Source of the DNA: CAWGQN01 sp963824885
GTDB taxonomy: Bacteria; Actinomycetota; Actinomycetes; Actinomycetales; Microbacteriaceae
DNA: 64,000 nucleotides
Assembly: GCA_963824885.1 (NCBI GenBank)
Contig: CAWGQN010000004.1
Coordinates: forward strand, 127,004-191,003
Reading direction: 5' to 3'
Positions within the stretch are counted from its first letter, which is position 1; each line of letters starts with the position of its first letter. Below are positions 7,608-16,295 of the stretch, piece by piece. A program made the position numbers and the translations under genes. The notes under the pieces were generated by a model. It was not told the origin of the DNA and ran no database searches. It saw only the letters and a program-made list of their open reading frames with translations.

Positions 7608-8810
7608 CTAGATGCGTTCTACCACGAGGGCTGCGTGCCGGTCGGCAATTCTCGTAATAATAAGAGTCGCTTCGTTGGGGCCGCGCAACGACAGCTGTTT
7701 GCGCAGTTCGGCCGGATCGACGTCGGCGCCGCGTTTCTTGATTTCGAGGGTGCCAACGCCCCGTTCTCGCAAGTGTGAACTGAGCGTTCGAATATTGAAT
7801 GCGAGCGACTCGAGCACGCGAAATCGAGTTGCAAATGGTGTGTCGGTGGCTCGGTCCGAGGTGAAATAGGCGATTGATTGACTGACCATGCGGCCAGAAA
7901 CGCTGCGCACAAGGTCTCCAACGAGTTGAGCACGAATAATTGCGCCGTGAGGTTCGTAGAGATATTCCCCGAGCGTCCCAACGGGTTCGTCGGGACTTTC
8001 GCCCGTACCCGTGAGTTCGGCTGTCGAGTCACGGCCTAAAATGAGCGCCGACCGGCGGATTCCCGGTCGCGAGAGTGCGCCGAACCACAAGCCCAATTCG
8101 ACGACCTGGTTGTCGACCGACACCCACTGCGCCTCGGCGTTCGCGGGAATGTGGCGTCGATTAAGACCCGGGCCAAGCTTGATGCCCACGGGCATGCGCT
8201 CGGCGAGGGCCAGCGCCCAATCGAGGGGTGGGGAATATTCGCCGGGGTCGGTGAGGCGTTGAGTATCGGTGTGACCAATCGTACGTCGGGCCGGATCAAT
8301 GTACGCCGCGTCAAATGGCGAGAGATCGAGCTCAGTTGCATCGTCATTGATGACGGTCGCACCGGACTCGCCGTCGGAGGGAAACGCCGCGAGGTTGTAC
8401 GCGGCGACGGCCGCGGTCACTTCGTCGCGTTCGACCGCCGTGACCGCGAGACCAAGCCCCGCGAACGCCATTGCGTCGCCGCCAATTCCACAACCAAGGT
8501 CAACGACCGAGTGAAATCCGGCACTCTCATATCGGCCCGCATGAAGTGCGGCAACTCGTAATCGAGTGGCTTGTTCGAGGCCGGCTTCGGTGAAGAGCAT
8601 GCGATCAGCGAAATCGTCAAACTTGCCGTGCGCCTTCGCGCGGAGTTTTGTTTGGCTCAGCACGGTGGCCACGAGGCCCGGTTCGTAACCGCGTTTTCGA
8701 AGGGACGTTACCGTTCGCACAATGTCCGCGGCAGATTCGTACGGCGGGATCGAGTCGAGCAGTCGAAGGCTTTCGGGGGACAACAAGCCGACGAGTTCGG
8801 ACCTCTCCAT
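7608..8810 (-). CDS. class I SAM-dependent methyltransferase with THUMP-like C-terminal domain
   Basis: A 400-residue protein. The SAM-binding motif is VVDLGCGIGGDAMAFA, then AVERD (motif II) and AAYIDPARRT (motif IV). A C-terminal domain ending LEIKKRGADVDPAELRKQL matches the THUMP-like domain found in this actinobacterial family, suggesting an RNA substrate. I chose ATG 8810 (MERSELVGLLS) rather than ATG 8834, because the longer start lies inside the first CIRCE element. The gene diverges from groES, so HrcA binding could also touch its promoter. The substrate is unknown. Confidence 0.82.
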   Translation of the reverse strand: MERSELVGLLSPESLRLLDSIPPYESAADIVRTVTSLRKRGYEPGLVATVLSQTKLRAKAHGKFDDFADRMLFTEAGLEQATRLRVAALHAGRYESAGFHSVVDLGCGIGGDAMAFAGLGLAVTAVERDEVTAAVAAYNLAAFPSDGESGATVINDDATELDLSPFDAAYIDPARRTIGHTDTQRLTDPGEYSPPLDWALALAERMPVGIKLGPGLNRRHIPANAEAQWVSVDNQVVELGLWFGALSRPGIRRSALILGRDSTAELTGTGESPDEPVGTLGEYLYEPHGAIIRAQLVGDLVRSVSGRMVSQSIAYFTSDRATDTPFATRFRVLESLAFNIRTLSSHLRERGVGTLEIKKRGADVDPAELRKQLSLRGPNEATLIITRIADRHAALVVERI

Positions 8811-8827
8811 GACCCCACGGTAACGCA

Positions 8828-8854
8828 TTGGCACTCACGTTGCGCGAGTGCCAA
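8828..8854. promoter_or_regulatory. CIRCE element 1 (HrcA operator)
   Basis: A perfect 9-9-9 inverted repeat: TTGGCACTC (8828-8836), nine bases, GAGTGCCAA (8846-8854). The arms extend by two more paired bases on each side. It matches the CIRCE layout TTAGCACTC-N9-GAGTGCTAA with a symmetric A-to-G change. It lies about 85 bases upstream of groES. Confidence 0.85.
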
Positions 8855-8869
8855 TGCACCCTCTAAACT
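8840..8869 (+). promoter_or_regulatory. possible groES promoter between the CIRCE elements
   Basis: TTGCGC (8840-8845) and TAAACT (8864-8869) are spaced by 18 bases and would make a plausible sigma-70-type promoter lying between the two CIRCE elements. The match is modest, so this is a guess supported mainly by location. Confidence 0.35.
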
Positions 8870-8873
8870 CGAC

Positions 8874-8900
8874 TTAGCACTCTCGGTGAGAGTGTGCTAA
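8874..8900. promoter_or_regulatory. CIRCE element 2 (HrcA operator)
   Basis: TTAGCACTC (8874-8882), nine bases, then GTGTGCTAA (8892-8900). The left arm is the exact CIRCE consensus and the right arm has one mismatch. It lies 37 bases upstream of the groES start, a typical position for HrcA repression. Confidence 0.93.
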
Positions 8901-8937
8901 TTACGTCTTTTTAATCGATTCAAGAAAGAGGTCAACC

Positions 8938-9234
8938 GTGTCGGTCTCCATCAAGCCGCTCGAGGATCGCATCGTCATCAAGCAGGTCGAAGCAGAACAG
9001 ACCACCGCAAGTGGTCTGGTTATTCCTGACACTGCAAAAGAGAAGCCGCAAGAAGGAACAGTCATTGCGGTCGGTCCCGGTCGTATTGACGATAACGGCA
9101 ATCGCGTGCCACTCGACGTAAAAGACGGTGACGCGGTTATCTACTCAAAGTACGGCGGAACCGAGATCAAGTTTGACGGCGTCGAGTATGTCATTCTTTC
9201 AGCTCGCGACGTTTTGGCAAAAGTCGAGCGCTAG
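8938..9234 (+). CDS. groES: co-chaperonin GroES
   Basis: The 98-residue Hsp10 subunit that caps the GroEL cage. It begins SVSIKPLEDRIVIKQ, carries the mobile loop (EQTTASGLVIPDTAKEKPQEG, split around residues 20-40) and ends YVILSARDVLAKVER. It starts at GTG 8938 after AAGAAAGAGG. No groEL follows; two hairpins close the transcript, so this is a monocistronic groES, as is common in Actinobacteria where groEL sits elsewhere. Two CIRCE elements upstream indicate HrcA heat-shock control. Confidence 0.98.
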   Translation: MSVSIKPLEDRIVIKQVEAEQTTASGLVIPDTAKEKPQEGTVIAVGPGRIDDNGNRVPLDVKDGDAVIYSKYGGTEIKFDGVEYVILSARDVLAKVER

Positions 9235-9242
9235 TCGTGAAC

Positions 9243-9261
9243 AACCGGCTCGCCGGTTTTT
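9243..9261 (+). terminator. intrinsic terminator of groES (first hairpin)
   Basis: AACCGGC (9243-9249) pairs with GCCGGTT (9252-9258) and is followed by a run of T, starting 8 bases after the groES stop. Confidence 0.8.
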
Positions 9262-9263
9262 CT

Positions 9264-9299
9264 TCAGGCCCGGGCCTTAGTCCGGGCCTGACGTTTTTC
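9264..9299 (+). terminator. intrinsic terminator of groES (second hairpin)
   Basis: TCAGGCCCGG (9264-9273) pairs perfectly with CCGGGCCTGA (9282-9291), followed within 3 bases by TTTTT. With the first hairpin it makes a tandem terminator. Confidence 0.85.
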
Positions 9300-9509
9300 T
9301 CGAGCGAATACGTTCCCTCGTGAACCCTTCGTCGTCTTCGGGCCGCGGCGCACGGCGAGCCACGTCCTTAACATGTTCGAAACGATGTGGAATTACTGTC
9401 GCATCATTCGCGTTTCATTCTCTCGAGGGACTGAAATGTGAATGAGCGTGCAGAGAGAAACAAGTAGAGAGAAATAATCTGTCCCGAAGCATCTTTCGAA
9501 GGAGTAGCG

Positions 9510-10783
9510 ATGAACGACAACTCTGGTGCAACTGGTTCCCCCCGTTCCCGTCGTCGAAACGCCGCGATTGGCATCGTAGCGGTCCTCGGTGCGTCGGCAC
9601 TCGTCTTGAGCGGTTGCGCGAGTGGTTCACAATCGCAAGGCGGCACTCTCACGCTCAACATTGGCACGCTTCTTCCGCAGACGGGGTCCCTTGCAGACTT
9701 TGGTCCGGCCGCGATTGAAGCCACCAATCTCGCGGTCGCCGACATCAATGCGGCGAACCAGGGTATTAACGTCTCTGTCATTCAAAAAGACTCGGGTGAC
9801 ACGAGCACCGATATTGCCACGCAATCGGTCACGAGCCTCCTCGCCAGTAACGTGAACGCGATCATTGGAGCCGAATCGTCGAGTGTGAGCAAAAACGTTA
9901 TCGATCAGATTGTGAAAGCGGGCGTAGTTCAAATTTCTCCAGCGAACACGTCGCCTGAATTTTCTACGTATCCCTCAAACGGTTTCTATTTTCGCACTGC
10001 TCCCAGTGATGTGCTGCAGGGGCGCGTGCTCGGGAACAAAATCGCCAAGGATGGAGTGACCAAACTTGCCATCGTCTACCAGAATGACACGTATGGGCAG
10101 GGATTGAACACCTCGGTCGCGAAAGATTTTGCCGATAACGGCGGAGAGGTGGTGTCCCAGGTACCCTTCGATCCAAAAGCGACGAACTTTGCCGCCGAAG
10201 TTGACGGCGCCCTCGCATCTAATCCCGACGCTGTGCTTGTGATTTCATTTGAGCAGGTCAAACGAATCGTTCCCGAGTTAAGAAACGCAATTTTGATTTT
10301 GGGAAGTTCTACGGAACCGACGGCAACTACGGCGTGATTGACGCGAGCTACACAAATGTCGATATTGCCGGTGCTCAGTTCACGAATCCCGGGGTGCAGT
10401 CAACGTCCGAATTTAAAGCGCGTTTAGACGCTCAAGTGGCCAAAGACGGGGCTGCGCCAATCAAGGTAGACACGTATGCTGCCGAAACATATGACGCGGT
10501 CGTATTGTTGGCGCTCGCAGCACTTCAGGGCAAAGGTGTTGATGGTGCAACGTTGAAGAATAACCTTCGGTCGGTCTCCGAAGGGGGAACGAAGGCGACC
10601 GATTTTGTCGCGGCAGCAAAGCTCATTAAAGAGGGCAAAGATGTCGATTACGATGGTCTATCCGGGCCAATCAATTTCGATTCGCACGGTGACACGACGC
10701 AAGCAAACATTTCGATCTACAAGTACGGGCCGGGAAACACGACGGTATTCGAGTCGTCGGAATTTGCCGAACTCCCTCATTAA
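9510..10783 (+). pseudogene. branched-chain amino acid-type ABC transporter substrate-binding lipoprotein, copy 1 (frameshifted)
   Basis: The 5' part (9510 to about 10280) encodes a lipoprotein signal with lipobox VLSGC and the N-terminal lobe of a LivJ/LivK-type binding protein. The rest continues in another frame from about 10281 to 10783 and aligns with paralogues 2 and 3 (IDASYTNVDIAGAQFTNPG, TYAAETYDAVVLLALAAL, DGLSGPINFDSHGD). After RIVPEL the reading frame is lost; restoring one base near 10281 gives KRNFDFGKFYG, matching the copies. A GAAGGAG site precedes ATG 9510. If the indel is real, the protein loses its C-terminal lobe. If it is a sequencing error, this is a third functional receptor. 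Confidence 0.85.
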
Positions 10784-10833
10784 AAAGTGGGACGGCCGTT
10801 GTCCCGACACCGCCGAATGAGGAGCGCCAAACA

Positions 10834-12120
10834 TTGAGAGACGTTTCAGGGGCACCCGGTTTTCGTCGTTCTCCGGGCCGTCGAGCACTCTTTGGCGCCG
10901 TTGTCGTTGTTGGAGCGACGACCTTCGCGCTCACCGGCTGTTCCGGTGGGACGAACTCGTCAATCAATGCCGATGGCACGCTCACTCTGAACCTCGGGAG
11001 CGTTTTGGCACAAACCGGCACCCTTTCGTCGCTCGGCCCGCCCGCAATTGCGGCCGCAAACCTTGCGGTTGCCGATATCGCGGCAGCGAACACAAAACTG
11101 AGAGTCAATCTGATCCAGAAAGACTCGGGGGACACGAGCACGAATATTGCGTCGCAATCGGTGGCTGACTTGCTCTCGAAAAACGTATCGGCAATCATTG
11201 GCGCCGAATCGTCGAGCGTGAGCAAGACGATCATCGACCAAATTGCGAAGGCGGGTGTTGTTCAAATTTCGCCGGCAAACACGTCTCCCGAGTTTTCTAC
11301 GTATGATTCGAATCATTTCTATTGGCGCACAGCGCCATCAGACGTACTTCAGGGAACAGTGCACGGGCAGAAAATTTGCAAAGACGGCGTGACGAGTGTC
11401 GCGATCATCTACCAAAACGACTCGTACGGGCAAGGGCTGAAAGATAATATTGGGAAATCGTTTGCCGATTGCGGGGGAAAAGTGGCCGCCGAGGTCAGTT
11501 TTGACCCGAAATCGACAAACCTTTCGGCCGAAGTCGCCCAAGCAGTTGAGTCCAAAGCAGAAGCCATATCGGTGATTTCGTTCGATCAGATCAAGCAAAT
11601 CGTGCCCGAGTTGGCGAAGCGCCGGTTCCCATTCTCCAAGCTGTACGGTGTCGACGGCAACTTCGACGTCATCAACTCGGACTATGTGAATGTAGACATC
11701 GCGGGGGCCCAATTTACTAATCCTGGCGCACAGCCGACCCCCGAATTCCGGGCGAGGCTCGATGCTCGCGTGGCCAACGACGGGTCACCTCCGCTGAAGT
11801 CCTACACGTACGCTCCCGAAACGTACGACGCGGTCATGCTGGTCGCCCTCGCGGCACTTCGCGGCAACGGTGCGAGCGGAGAGACGATCAAGAACAATCT
11901 TCAGTCGGTGTCCGAAGGCGGAGGAACGAAGGCAACAACGTTCGAAGCGGCCGCGAAACTCATCGCTGCTGGAAGCGACGTCGATTACGATGGCCTCTCT
12001 GGACCGATTTCGTTCGCGTCGAACGGGGATCCTCAGCAAGCGTACATTTCGGTGTACCGGTACGAACCGGGCAATACAACGGCGTTCGAATCAGCAGAAT
12101 TCGGCGACCTAAAAAGGTAG
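10834..12120 (+). CDS. branched-chain amino acid-type ABC transporter substrate-binding lipoprotein, copy 2
   Basis: A 428-residue extracellular receptor lipoprotein. The start is TTG 10834 with GAGGAG about 10 bases upstream. It has a twin-Arg-like basic N-terminus, a hydrophobic segment and lipobox FALTGC, then a periplasmic-binding-protein type I fold: IGAESSSVSKTIIDQIAKAG, QISPANTSPEFST, the YQNDSYGQGL segment, and QIVPELAKRRFPFSKLYG. It is closely related to copies 1 and 3 and is intact. It probably feeds the livH-livM-livG-livF importer that converges on this array. Substrate specificity within the branched-chain, amide or related class cannot be read from sequence. Confidence 0.88.
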   Translation: MRDVSGAPGFRRSPGRRALFGAVVVVGATTFALTGCSGGTNSSINADGTLTLNLGSVLAQTGTLSSLGPPAIAAANLAVADIAAANTKLRVNLIQKDSGDTSTNIASQSVADLLSKNVSAIIGAESSSVSKTIIDQIAKAGVVQISPANTSPEFSTYDSNHFYWRTAPSDVLQGTVHGQKICKDGVTSVAIIYQNDSYGQGLKDNIGKSFADCGGKVAAEVSFDPKSTNLSAEVAQAVESKAEAISVISFDQIKQIVPELAKRRFPFSKLYGVDGNFDVINSDYVNVDIAGAQFTNPGAQPTPEFRARLDARVANDGSPPLKSYTYAPETYDAVMLVALAALRGNGASGETIKNNLQSVSEGGGTKATTFEAAAKLIAAGSDVDYDGLSGPISFASNGDPQQAYISVYRYEPGNTTAFESAEFGDLKR

Positions 12121-12272
12121 CGGTTGTTTTCGCCGGTGTGGGGCCGACGAACACCGCAACTCCACACCAGCGTCGTGCGGTTGCGGCCTCGTTGCGTGGT
12201 GGTCTAGCCTCGCCAGAGGCCGCGATTGTTGTCGCCCCGCCTAAACCCTGACGCTCGTGCGAGGGAGTAGCT

Positions 12273-13556
12273 GTGAGAGACCGTCTTCGCGTGGCTATTT
12301 TTTCTCGCGTCCGACGACGTGCACGCGGTTTCGAGAGTCTGGCCGTTTGCGGCGCGATCACCGTGATTCTCAGCGGTTGTGCGAGCGGGGCGACCGTCTC
12401 GACGCACGATGGCGGCACTCTTAAGCTGCACATGGGCACCATTCTGGCTCAAACCGGAGCCGCGGCAACCCTCGGTCCGCCGGCAATTGCGGCCGCAAAC
12501 CTCGCGGTTGCCGACATTAACGCGGCCAATGCGGGTATTCATATCGATCTGACTCAGAAAGACTCGGGCGACACGAGCACCAATATTGCGACGCAATCGG
12601 CTACGAGCTTGTTGGCGAGCAACGTGACCGCGATTGTTGGAACAGAGCAATCGAGCGTGAGTAAGACGATTGTCGACCAAATTGCCAAGGCGGGAGTTGT
12701 TCAGATTTCCCCGGCTAACACGTCTCCCGAATTATCCACGCTCGATACGAATAATTTCTACTGGCGCACGACGCCATCCGATGTCTTGCAAGGTCGAGTG
12801 CTCGCACAACGGATCCTGAGAGACGGGCCTACGAGGGTGGCGATCTTGTGCCAAAATGATTCGTACGGACAGGGCTTGAAAGACAGCGTTTCCGACGAGA
12901 TTGTCCACGGCGGGGGAGCAGTCTCGGCTGTGGTCAGTTTCGATCCGAAAGCTGCGAACTTTGCAGCCGACGTTGGCAAGGCTCTCGCCTCGAAACCCGA
13001 TGCCCTCGTCGTGATTTCGTTCGATCAGATTAAGCAAATCGTTTCGGAATTGGCGAAGGTCGCATTCGACTTTAGAACGTTCTACGGGGTCGATGCCAAT
13101 TTCGGCGTCATCGACGCTCAATTCACGAACGTCGACATTGCCGGGGCGCAATTCACGAATTCCGGAGTCCAACCGACACCCGAATTTGCGGCGCGCGTGA
13201 TTGATCGAGCAGCACAAGACGGAATGCCGCCACCCAGGGTCTTGTCGTTCGCCGCCGAGACCTACGATGCGGTCGTTCTCGTTGCGCTCGCCGCGCTGCA
13301 AGGAAAGGGGGTCGATGGAATCACGCTAAAGAACAACCTTCAGTCAGTCTCGAGCGGGGGAACGAAGGCGATGACGTTCGACGAGGCCGCACAACTTATC
13401 GCCGCAGGACAAGACGTCAACTATGACGGTCTCTCGGGACCCATTACGTTCGATTCGCACGGTGATCCCCAAGAGGCCTATATTTCGGTCTACCGATACG
13501 GCCCGGGCAATACGACCGTTTTCGAATCCGCGGAATTTGGCGACCTCAGGCGGTAA
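12273..13556 (+). CDS. branched-chain amino acid-type ABC transporter substrate-binding lipoprotein, copy 3
   Basis: A 427-residue paralogue of the two preceding genes, starting at GTG 12273 after GAGGGAG. The lipobox is VILSGC. Conserved blocks include DSGDTSTNIATQSATSLL, SSVSKTIVDQIAKAGVVQ and DGLSGPITFDSHGDPQEA. Its 3' end overlaps the 3' end of livF by 11 bases on the opposite strand. About 150 bases separate it from copy 2, enough for a separate promoter. Divergence is mainly in the hinge and ligand-facing segments, so the copies may bind different ligands; this is inference. Confidence 0.88.
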   Translation: MRDRLRVAIFSRVRRRARGFESLAVCGAITVILSGCASGATVSTHDGGTLKLHMGTILAQTGAAATLGPPAIAAANLAVADINAANAGIHIDLTQKDSGDTSTNIATQSATSLLASNVTAIVGTEQSSVSKTIVDQIAKAGVVQISPANTSPELSTLDTNNFYWRTTPSDVLQGRVLAQRILRDGPTRVAILCQNDSYGQGLKDSVSDEIVHGGGAVSAVVSFDPKAANFAADVGKALASKPDALVVISFDQIKQIVSELAKVAFDFRTFYGVDANFGVIDAQFTNVDIAGAQFTNSGVQPTPEFAARVIDRAAQDGMPPPRVLSFAAETYDAVVLVALAALQGKGVDGITLKNNLQSVSSGGTKAMTFDEAAQLIAAGQDVNYDGLSGPITFDSHGDPQEAYISVYRYGPGNTTVFESAEFGDLRR

Positions 13557-14307
13557 AATCTTGGGCCGTCGTCGGCCGGTGGTCAACGGCGAGCGTGCCG
13601 AGATATAGTTCTACGACCTTGGGGTCGTTCATGAGGTCACGCCCAGAACCCGTGTAGGCGTCGCGGCCCTGATCGAGAACGTACCCGCGGTCGCAAATTT
13701 GAAGAGCGCGTCGCGCATTTTGTTCGACAATCATGATCGATACGCCGGCACGATTGATTTGTGCGACGTTGATGAACGTCTCGTCTTGGCGCACGGGCGA
13801 GAGTCCAGCGCTCGGCTCGTCGAGGAGGAGCACCGACGGATCCATCATGAGTGCGCGAGACATCGCGACCATTTGCCGCTCGCCGCCCGAAAGCGAACCC
13901 GCTCGCTGCCGCAACCGCTTGCCCAATTCGGGAAACAAGTTCGTCACGAAGTCGAGCCGGTCGCGATAGGTCTTGGGCTTCTGAAAAATTCCCATTCGCA
14001 AGTTGTCTTCGATTGTGAGGCTTGGAAACACGTTGTTGCTTTGCGGCACGAACCCGACGCCCTTGGTAACGAGCGCGTCGGCCTTGAGACCTGTGATGTT
14101 TTCGCGTGCGAGCGTCACCGATCCGGAACGAATGTTCACTTGCCCAAAGATCGCTTTAAGAAGGGTCGATTTTCCGGCCCCGTTGGGGCCGATAATGCCG
14201 ACGAGTTCGCCGCGTTCGACGAAAACGTTGCACCCGTTGAGAATATTGACCCCGGGAAGGTAGCCCGCGACGAGGTCGGTGGTTTGAAGAACGATATCAG
14301 CGGTCAT
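13546..14307 (-). CDS. livF: branched-chain amino acid ABC transporter ATP-binding protein LivF
   Basis: A 253-residue ATPase that energises the importer. Walker A is GIIGPNGAGKSTLL, the signature is LSGGERQMVAMSRAL, Walker B is VLLLDEPSAGLSP, and the H-loop position has IVEQN, the usual LivF form. ATG 14307 sits one base after the livG stop and begins MTADIVLQTTDLVAGY; a longer open frame upstream runs inside livG and is spurious. Last gene of the livHMGF unit. Confidence 0.94.
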   Translation of the reverse strand: MTADIVLQTTDLVAGYLPGVNILNGCNVFVERGELVGIIGPNGAGKSTLLKAIFGQVNIRSGSVTLARENITGLKADALVTKGVGFVPQSNNVFPSLTIEDNLRMGIFQKPKTYRDRLDFVTNLFPELGKRLRQRAGSLSGGERQMVAMSRALMMDPSVLLLDEPSAGLSPVRQDETFINVAQINRAGVSIMIVEQNARRALQICDRGYVLDQGRDAYTGSGRDLMNDPKVVELYLGTLAVDHRPTTAQDFTA

Positions 14308-14308
14308 C

Positions 14309-15313
14309 TCAGGTGCCTTTCTCGCCAGACTCCGCGTCGCCACGGTCGTCGTGCGCGATCTCGTCTGCAAGCTCATCGGCAAGTTCGGGGTCGGCGGCAA
14401 CTTCGTCCAAGATTTCCGCGGCGAGATGCGAGTCGATTTCTTCGGCAACCGCGAGTTGCCCCGTGAGCGACCCGAGGTCGGTGTCGTGGTGAGCGCCCAG
14501 ATACGCGTCAATGACCGCCTGATCGCGCATGACGGCATCGGGGGAGCCCTCGGCCACAATTGATCCTTCGGCCATGACGATGACCCAGTCGGCGACGGTC
14601 CGCACGACGTGCATGTCGTGCTCAACAAATAAGACCGTCATGCCCCGATCTTTGAGCCCGACGATGTGAGCAAGAAGCGATTGCGTCAGTGCAGGGTTGA
14701 CGCCGGCCATGGGCTCGTCGAGCATCACGAGTTGTGGATCGCTCATGAGCGCGCGCGCCATTTCGAGGAGCTTGCGTTGCCCACCCGACAGGCTCGCCGC
14801 GAAATCGTCTTTTTTCTCGAGGAGTTTGAAACGCGCGAGGAGCTCTTCGGCTTTTGCCGTTATTTCGCTCTCACGCGTGTGCCACATCCACGGGATGAGC
14901 GCCGGAATGAATTTCTCGCCGAGTTGTTTGTTGGCCCCCAACCGCATGTTTTCCATGACGCTCATGAGGGCGAGAGATTTTGTGAGCTGAAATGTGCGAA
15001 CCATTCCGCGCCGCGCGACCCTCGACGCCGAGAACCCCTCGAGGTTTGCGCCGTCAAATTGCCATTTTCCGCTGTCGGGTTTGTCGAAACCGGTCAGCAG
15101 GTTGAAAAACGTGGTCTTTCCAGCCCCATTGGGTCCAATGAGGGCGGTAATCGCGCCACGAGGAATTTCGACGTGCTCGACATCAACCGCGGCAATGCCG
15201 CCGAAGGTTCGACGAACGGAATCGGCCACGAGGATCGGGTCGGTTTTGGCAACCCCCGGCGCGTGTTCGCCGACGGCGAGAGGTTGCGAAGAAGGTTCGG
15301 TGTGATCACGCAT
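14309..15313 (-). CDS. livG: branched-chain amino acid ABC transporter ATP-binding protein LivG, with acidic C-terminal extension
   Basis: A 334-residue ATPase. Walker A is ALIGPNGAGKTTFFNLL, the signature LSGGQRKLLEMARAL, Walker B LVMLDEPMAGVNP, and the switch FVEHDMHVV. The family is normally about 250-260 residues. Here roughly 55 extra residues (about 280-334) follow the usual YLGAH end and are rich in Asp, Glu and Ala (for example LAAEILDEVAADPELADE), probably helical or disordered. It overlaps livM by 8 bases. The role of the tail is unknown. Confidence 0.94.
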   Translation of the reverse strand: MRDHTEPSSQPLAVGEHAPGVAKTDPILVADSVRRTFGGIAAVDVEHVEIPRGAITALIGPNGAGKTTFFNLLTGFDKPDSGKWQFDGANLEGFSASRVARRGMVRTFQLTKSLALMSVMENMRLGANKQLGEKFIPALIPWMWHTRESEITAKAEELLARFKLLEKKDDFAASLSGGQRKLLEMARALMSDPQLVMLDEPMAGVNPALTQSLLAHIVGLKDRGMTVLFVEHDMHVVRTVADWVIVMAEGSIVAEGSPDAVMRDQAVIDAYLGAHHDTDLGSLTGQLAVAEEIDSHLAAEILDEVAADPELADELADEIAHDDRGDAESGEKGT

Positions 15314-16280
15314 TGAAGTATGTCTCCCGCTTCTTGCCGAGGATTCCCTGTGGCCGGAAGATCACGAGGAGCATGAGCGCTATTCCGACGATGATGAAAC
15401 GAATCGGACCCTGTTGAATCGAGCTGAGCGAGACAATGTGGTTGGTAACGAGCAAAGCGAGAACGCCGTCGGAAAGGGACAACATGACCCAAAAGATGAC
15501 CGCGCCGAGAATGGGTCCCAAAACCGTTGTCGCGCCACCGAGAAGAATGATCGTAAACAGGAAAAACGTCGTCTGGGTACCAAAGTTTTCGGGTTGAAGC
15601 GACGTTGGGATGATGGCAATTATGGCTCCAATCGTTGCGAGCACCCCGCCAATGATGAGTGCTTGCATCTTATAGGAGTAGACGTTTTTTCCGAGGCTTC
15701 GTACCGCGTCTTCGTCTTCGCGAATTCCCTTGATGACTCGCCCCCACGGGCTGCGCATGAGTTGCCATACAAATAGCGCCGCGAGTGCAACGGTTAGCCA
15801 ACCAACGCAAATGACCCACAAATCGCCGGCGTTAAAGACGAGAACACCAAAGCCGTAGCGACCGGGAGGAATCGGATTGAGACTGTCGAAAGATTTCGAT
15901 GACCCGTTGATGCCGTCGGAACCACCCGTGAACGACGCGAGATCGGGCGTTTGTACGGCGTATCGTATGATTTCTGCGGCCGCGATCGTGACAATACTCA
16001 AGTAGTCGGCTCGCAACCGAAGGGTCGGCAAACCGAGAAGGAGCGCAAAGATGACCGCACCAATCACGGCTGCAACGACGGACGCCCAAAACGGCCAGCC
16101 GAAGCGCGTCGCGGTAATTGCGAAGAAATATCCGCCGACTGCCATGAATCCGGCTTGACCGAAGTTGGCAAGCCCGGTGAATCCGAAGTGCACGGTCAAG
16201 CCGAGGGCCGCCAACGCGAAGCCGATTGTCTGCGGGGCAAGCAATTGCCCGAAGGCTAGGGGTAAGAAGTTCAAGTCCAT
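15306..16280 (-). CDS. livM: branched-chain amino acid ABC transporter permease LivM
   Basis: A 324-residue permease with about 8-10 membrane spans. It shows the family's FGFTGLANFGQAGFMAVGGY, DYLSIVTIAAAEIIRY and the cytoplasmic coupling segment SPWGRVIKGIREDEDAVRSLGKNVYSYK (quoted in part), ending RPQGILGKKR. It lies 15 bases downstream of livH and overlaps livG, forming the livH-livM-livG-livF unit. Confidence 0.93.
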   Translation of the reverse strand: MDLNFLPLAFGQLLAPQTIGFALAALGLTVHFGFTGLANFGQAGFMAVGGYFFAITATRFGWPFWASVVAAVIGAVIFALLLGLPTLRLRADYLSIVTIAAAEIIRYAVQTPDLASFTGGSDGINGSSKSFDSLNPIPPGRYGFGVLVFNAGDLWVICVGWLTVALAALFVWQLMRSPWGRVIKGIREDEDAVRSLGKNVYSYKMQALIIGGVLATIGAIIAIIPTSLQPENFGTQTTFFLFTIILLGGATTVLGPILGAVIFWVMLSLSDGVLALLVTNHIVSLSSIQQGPIRFIIVGIALMLLVIFRPQGILGKKRETYFNA

Positions 16281-16295
16281 TGTGTGCTCCCGTGC

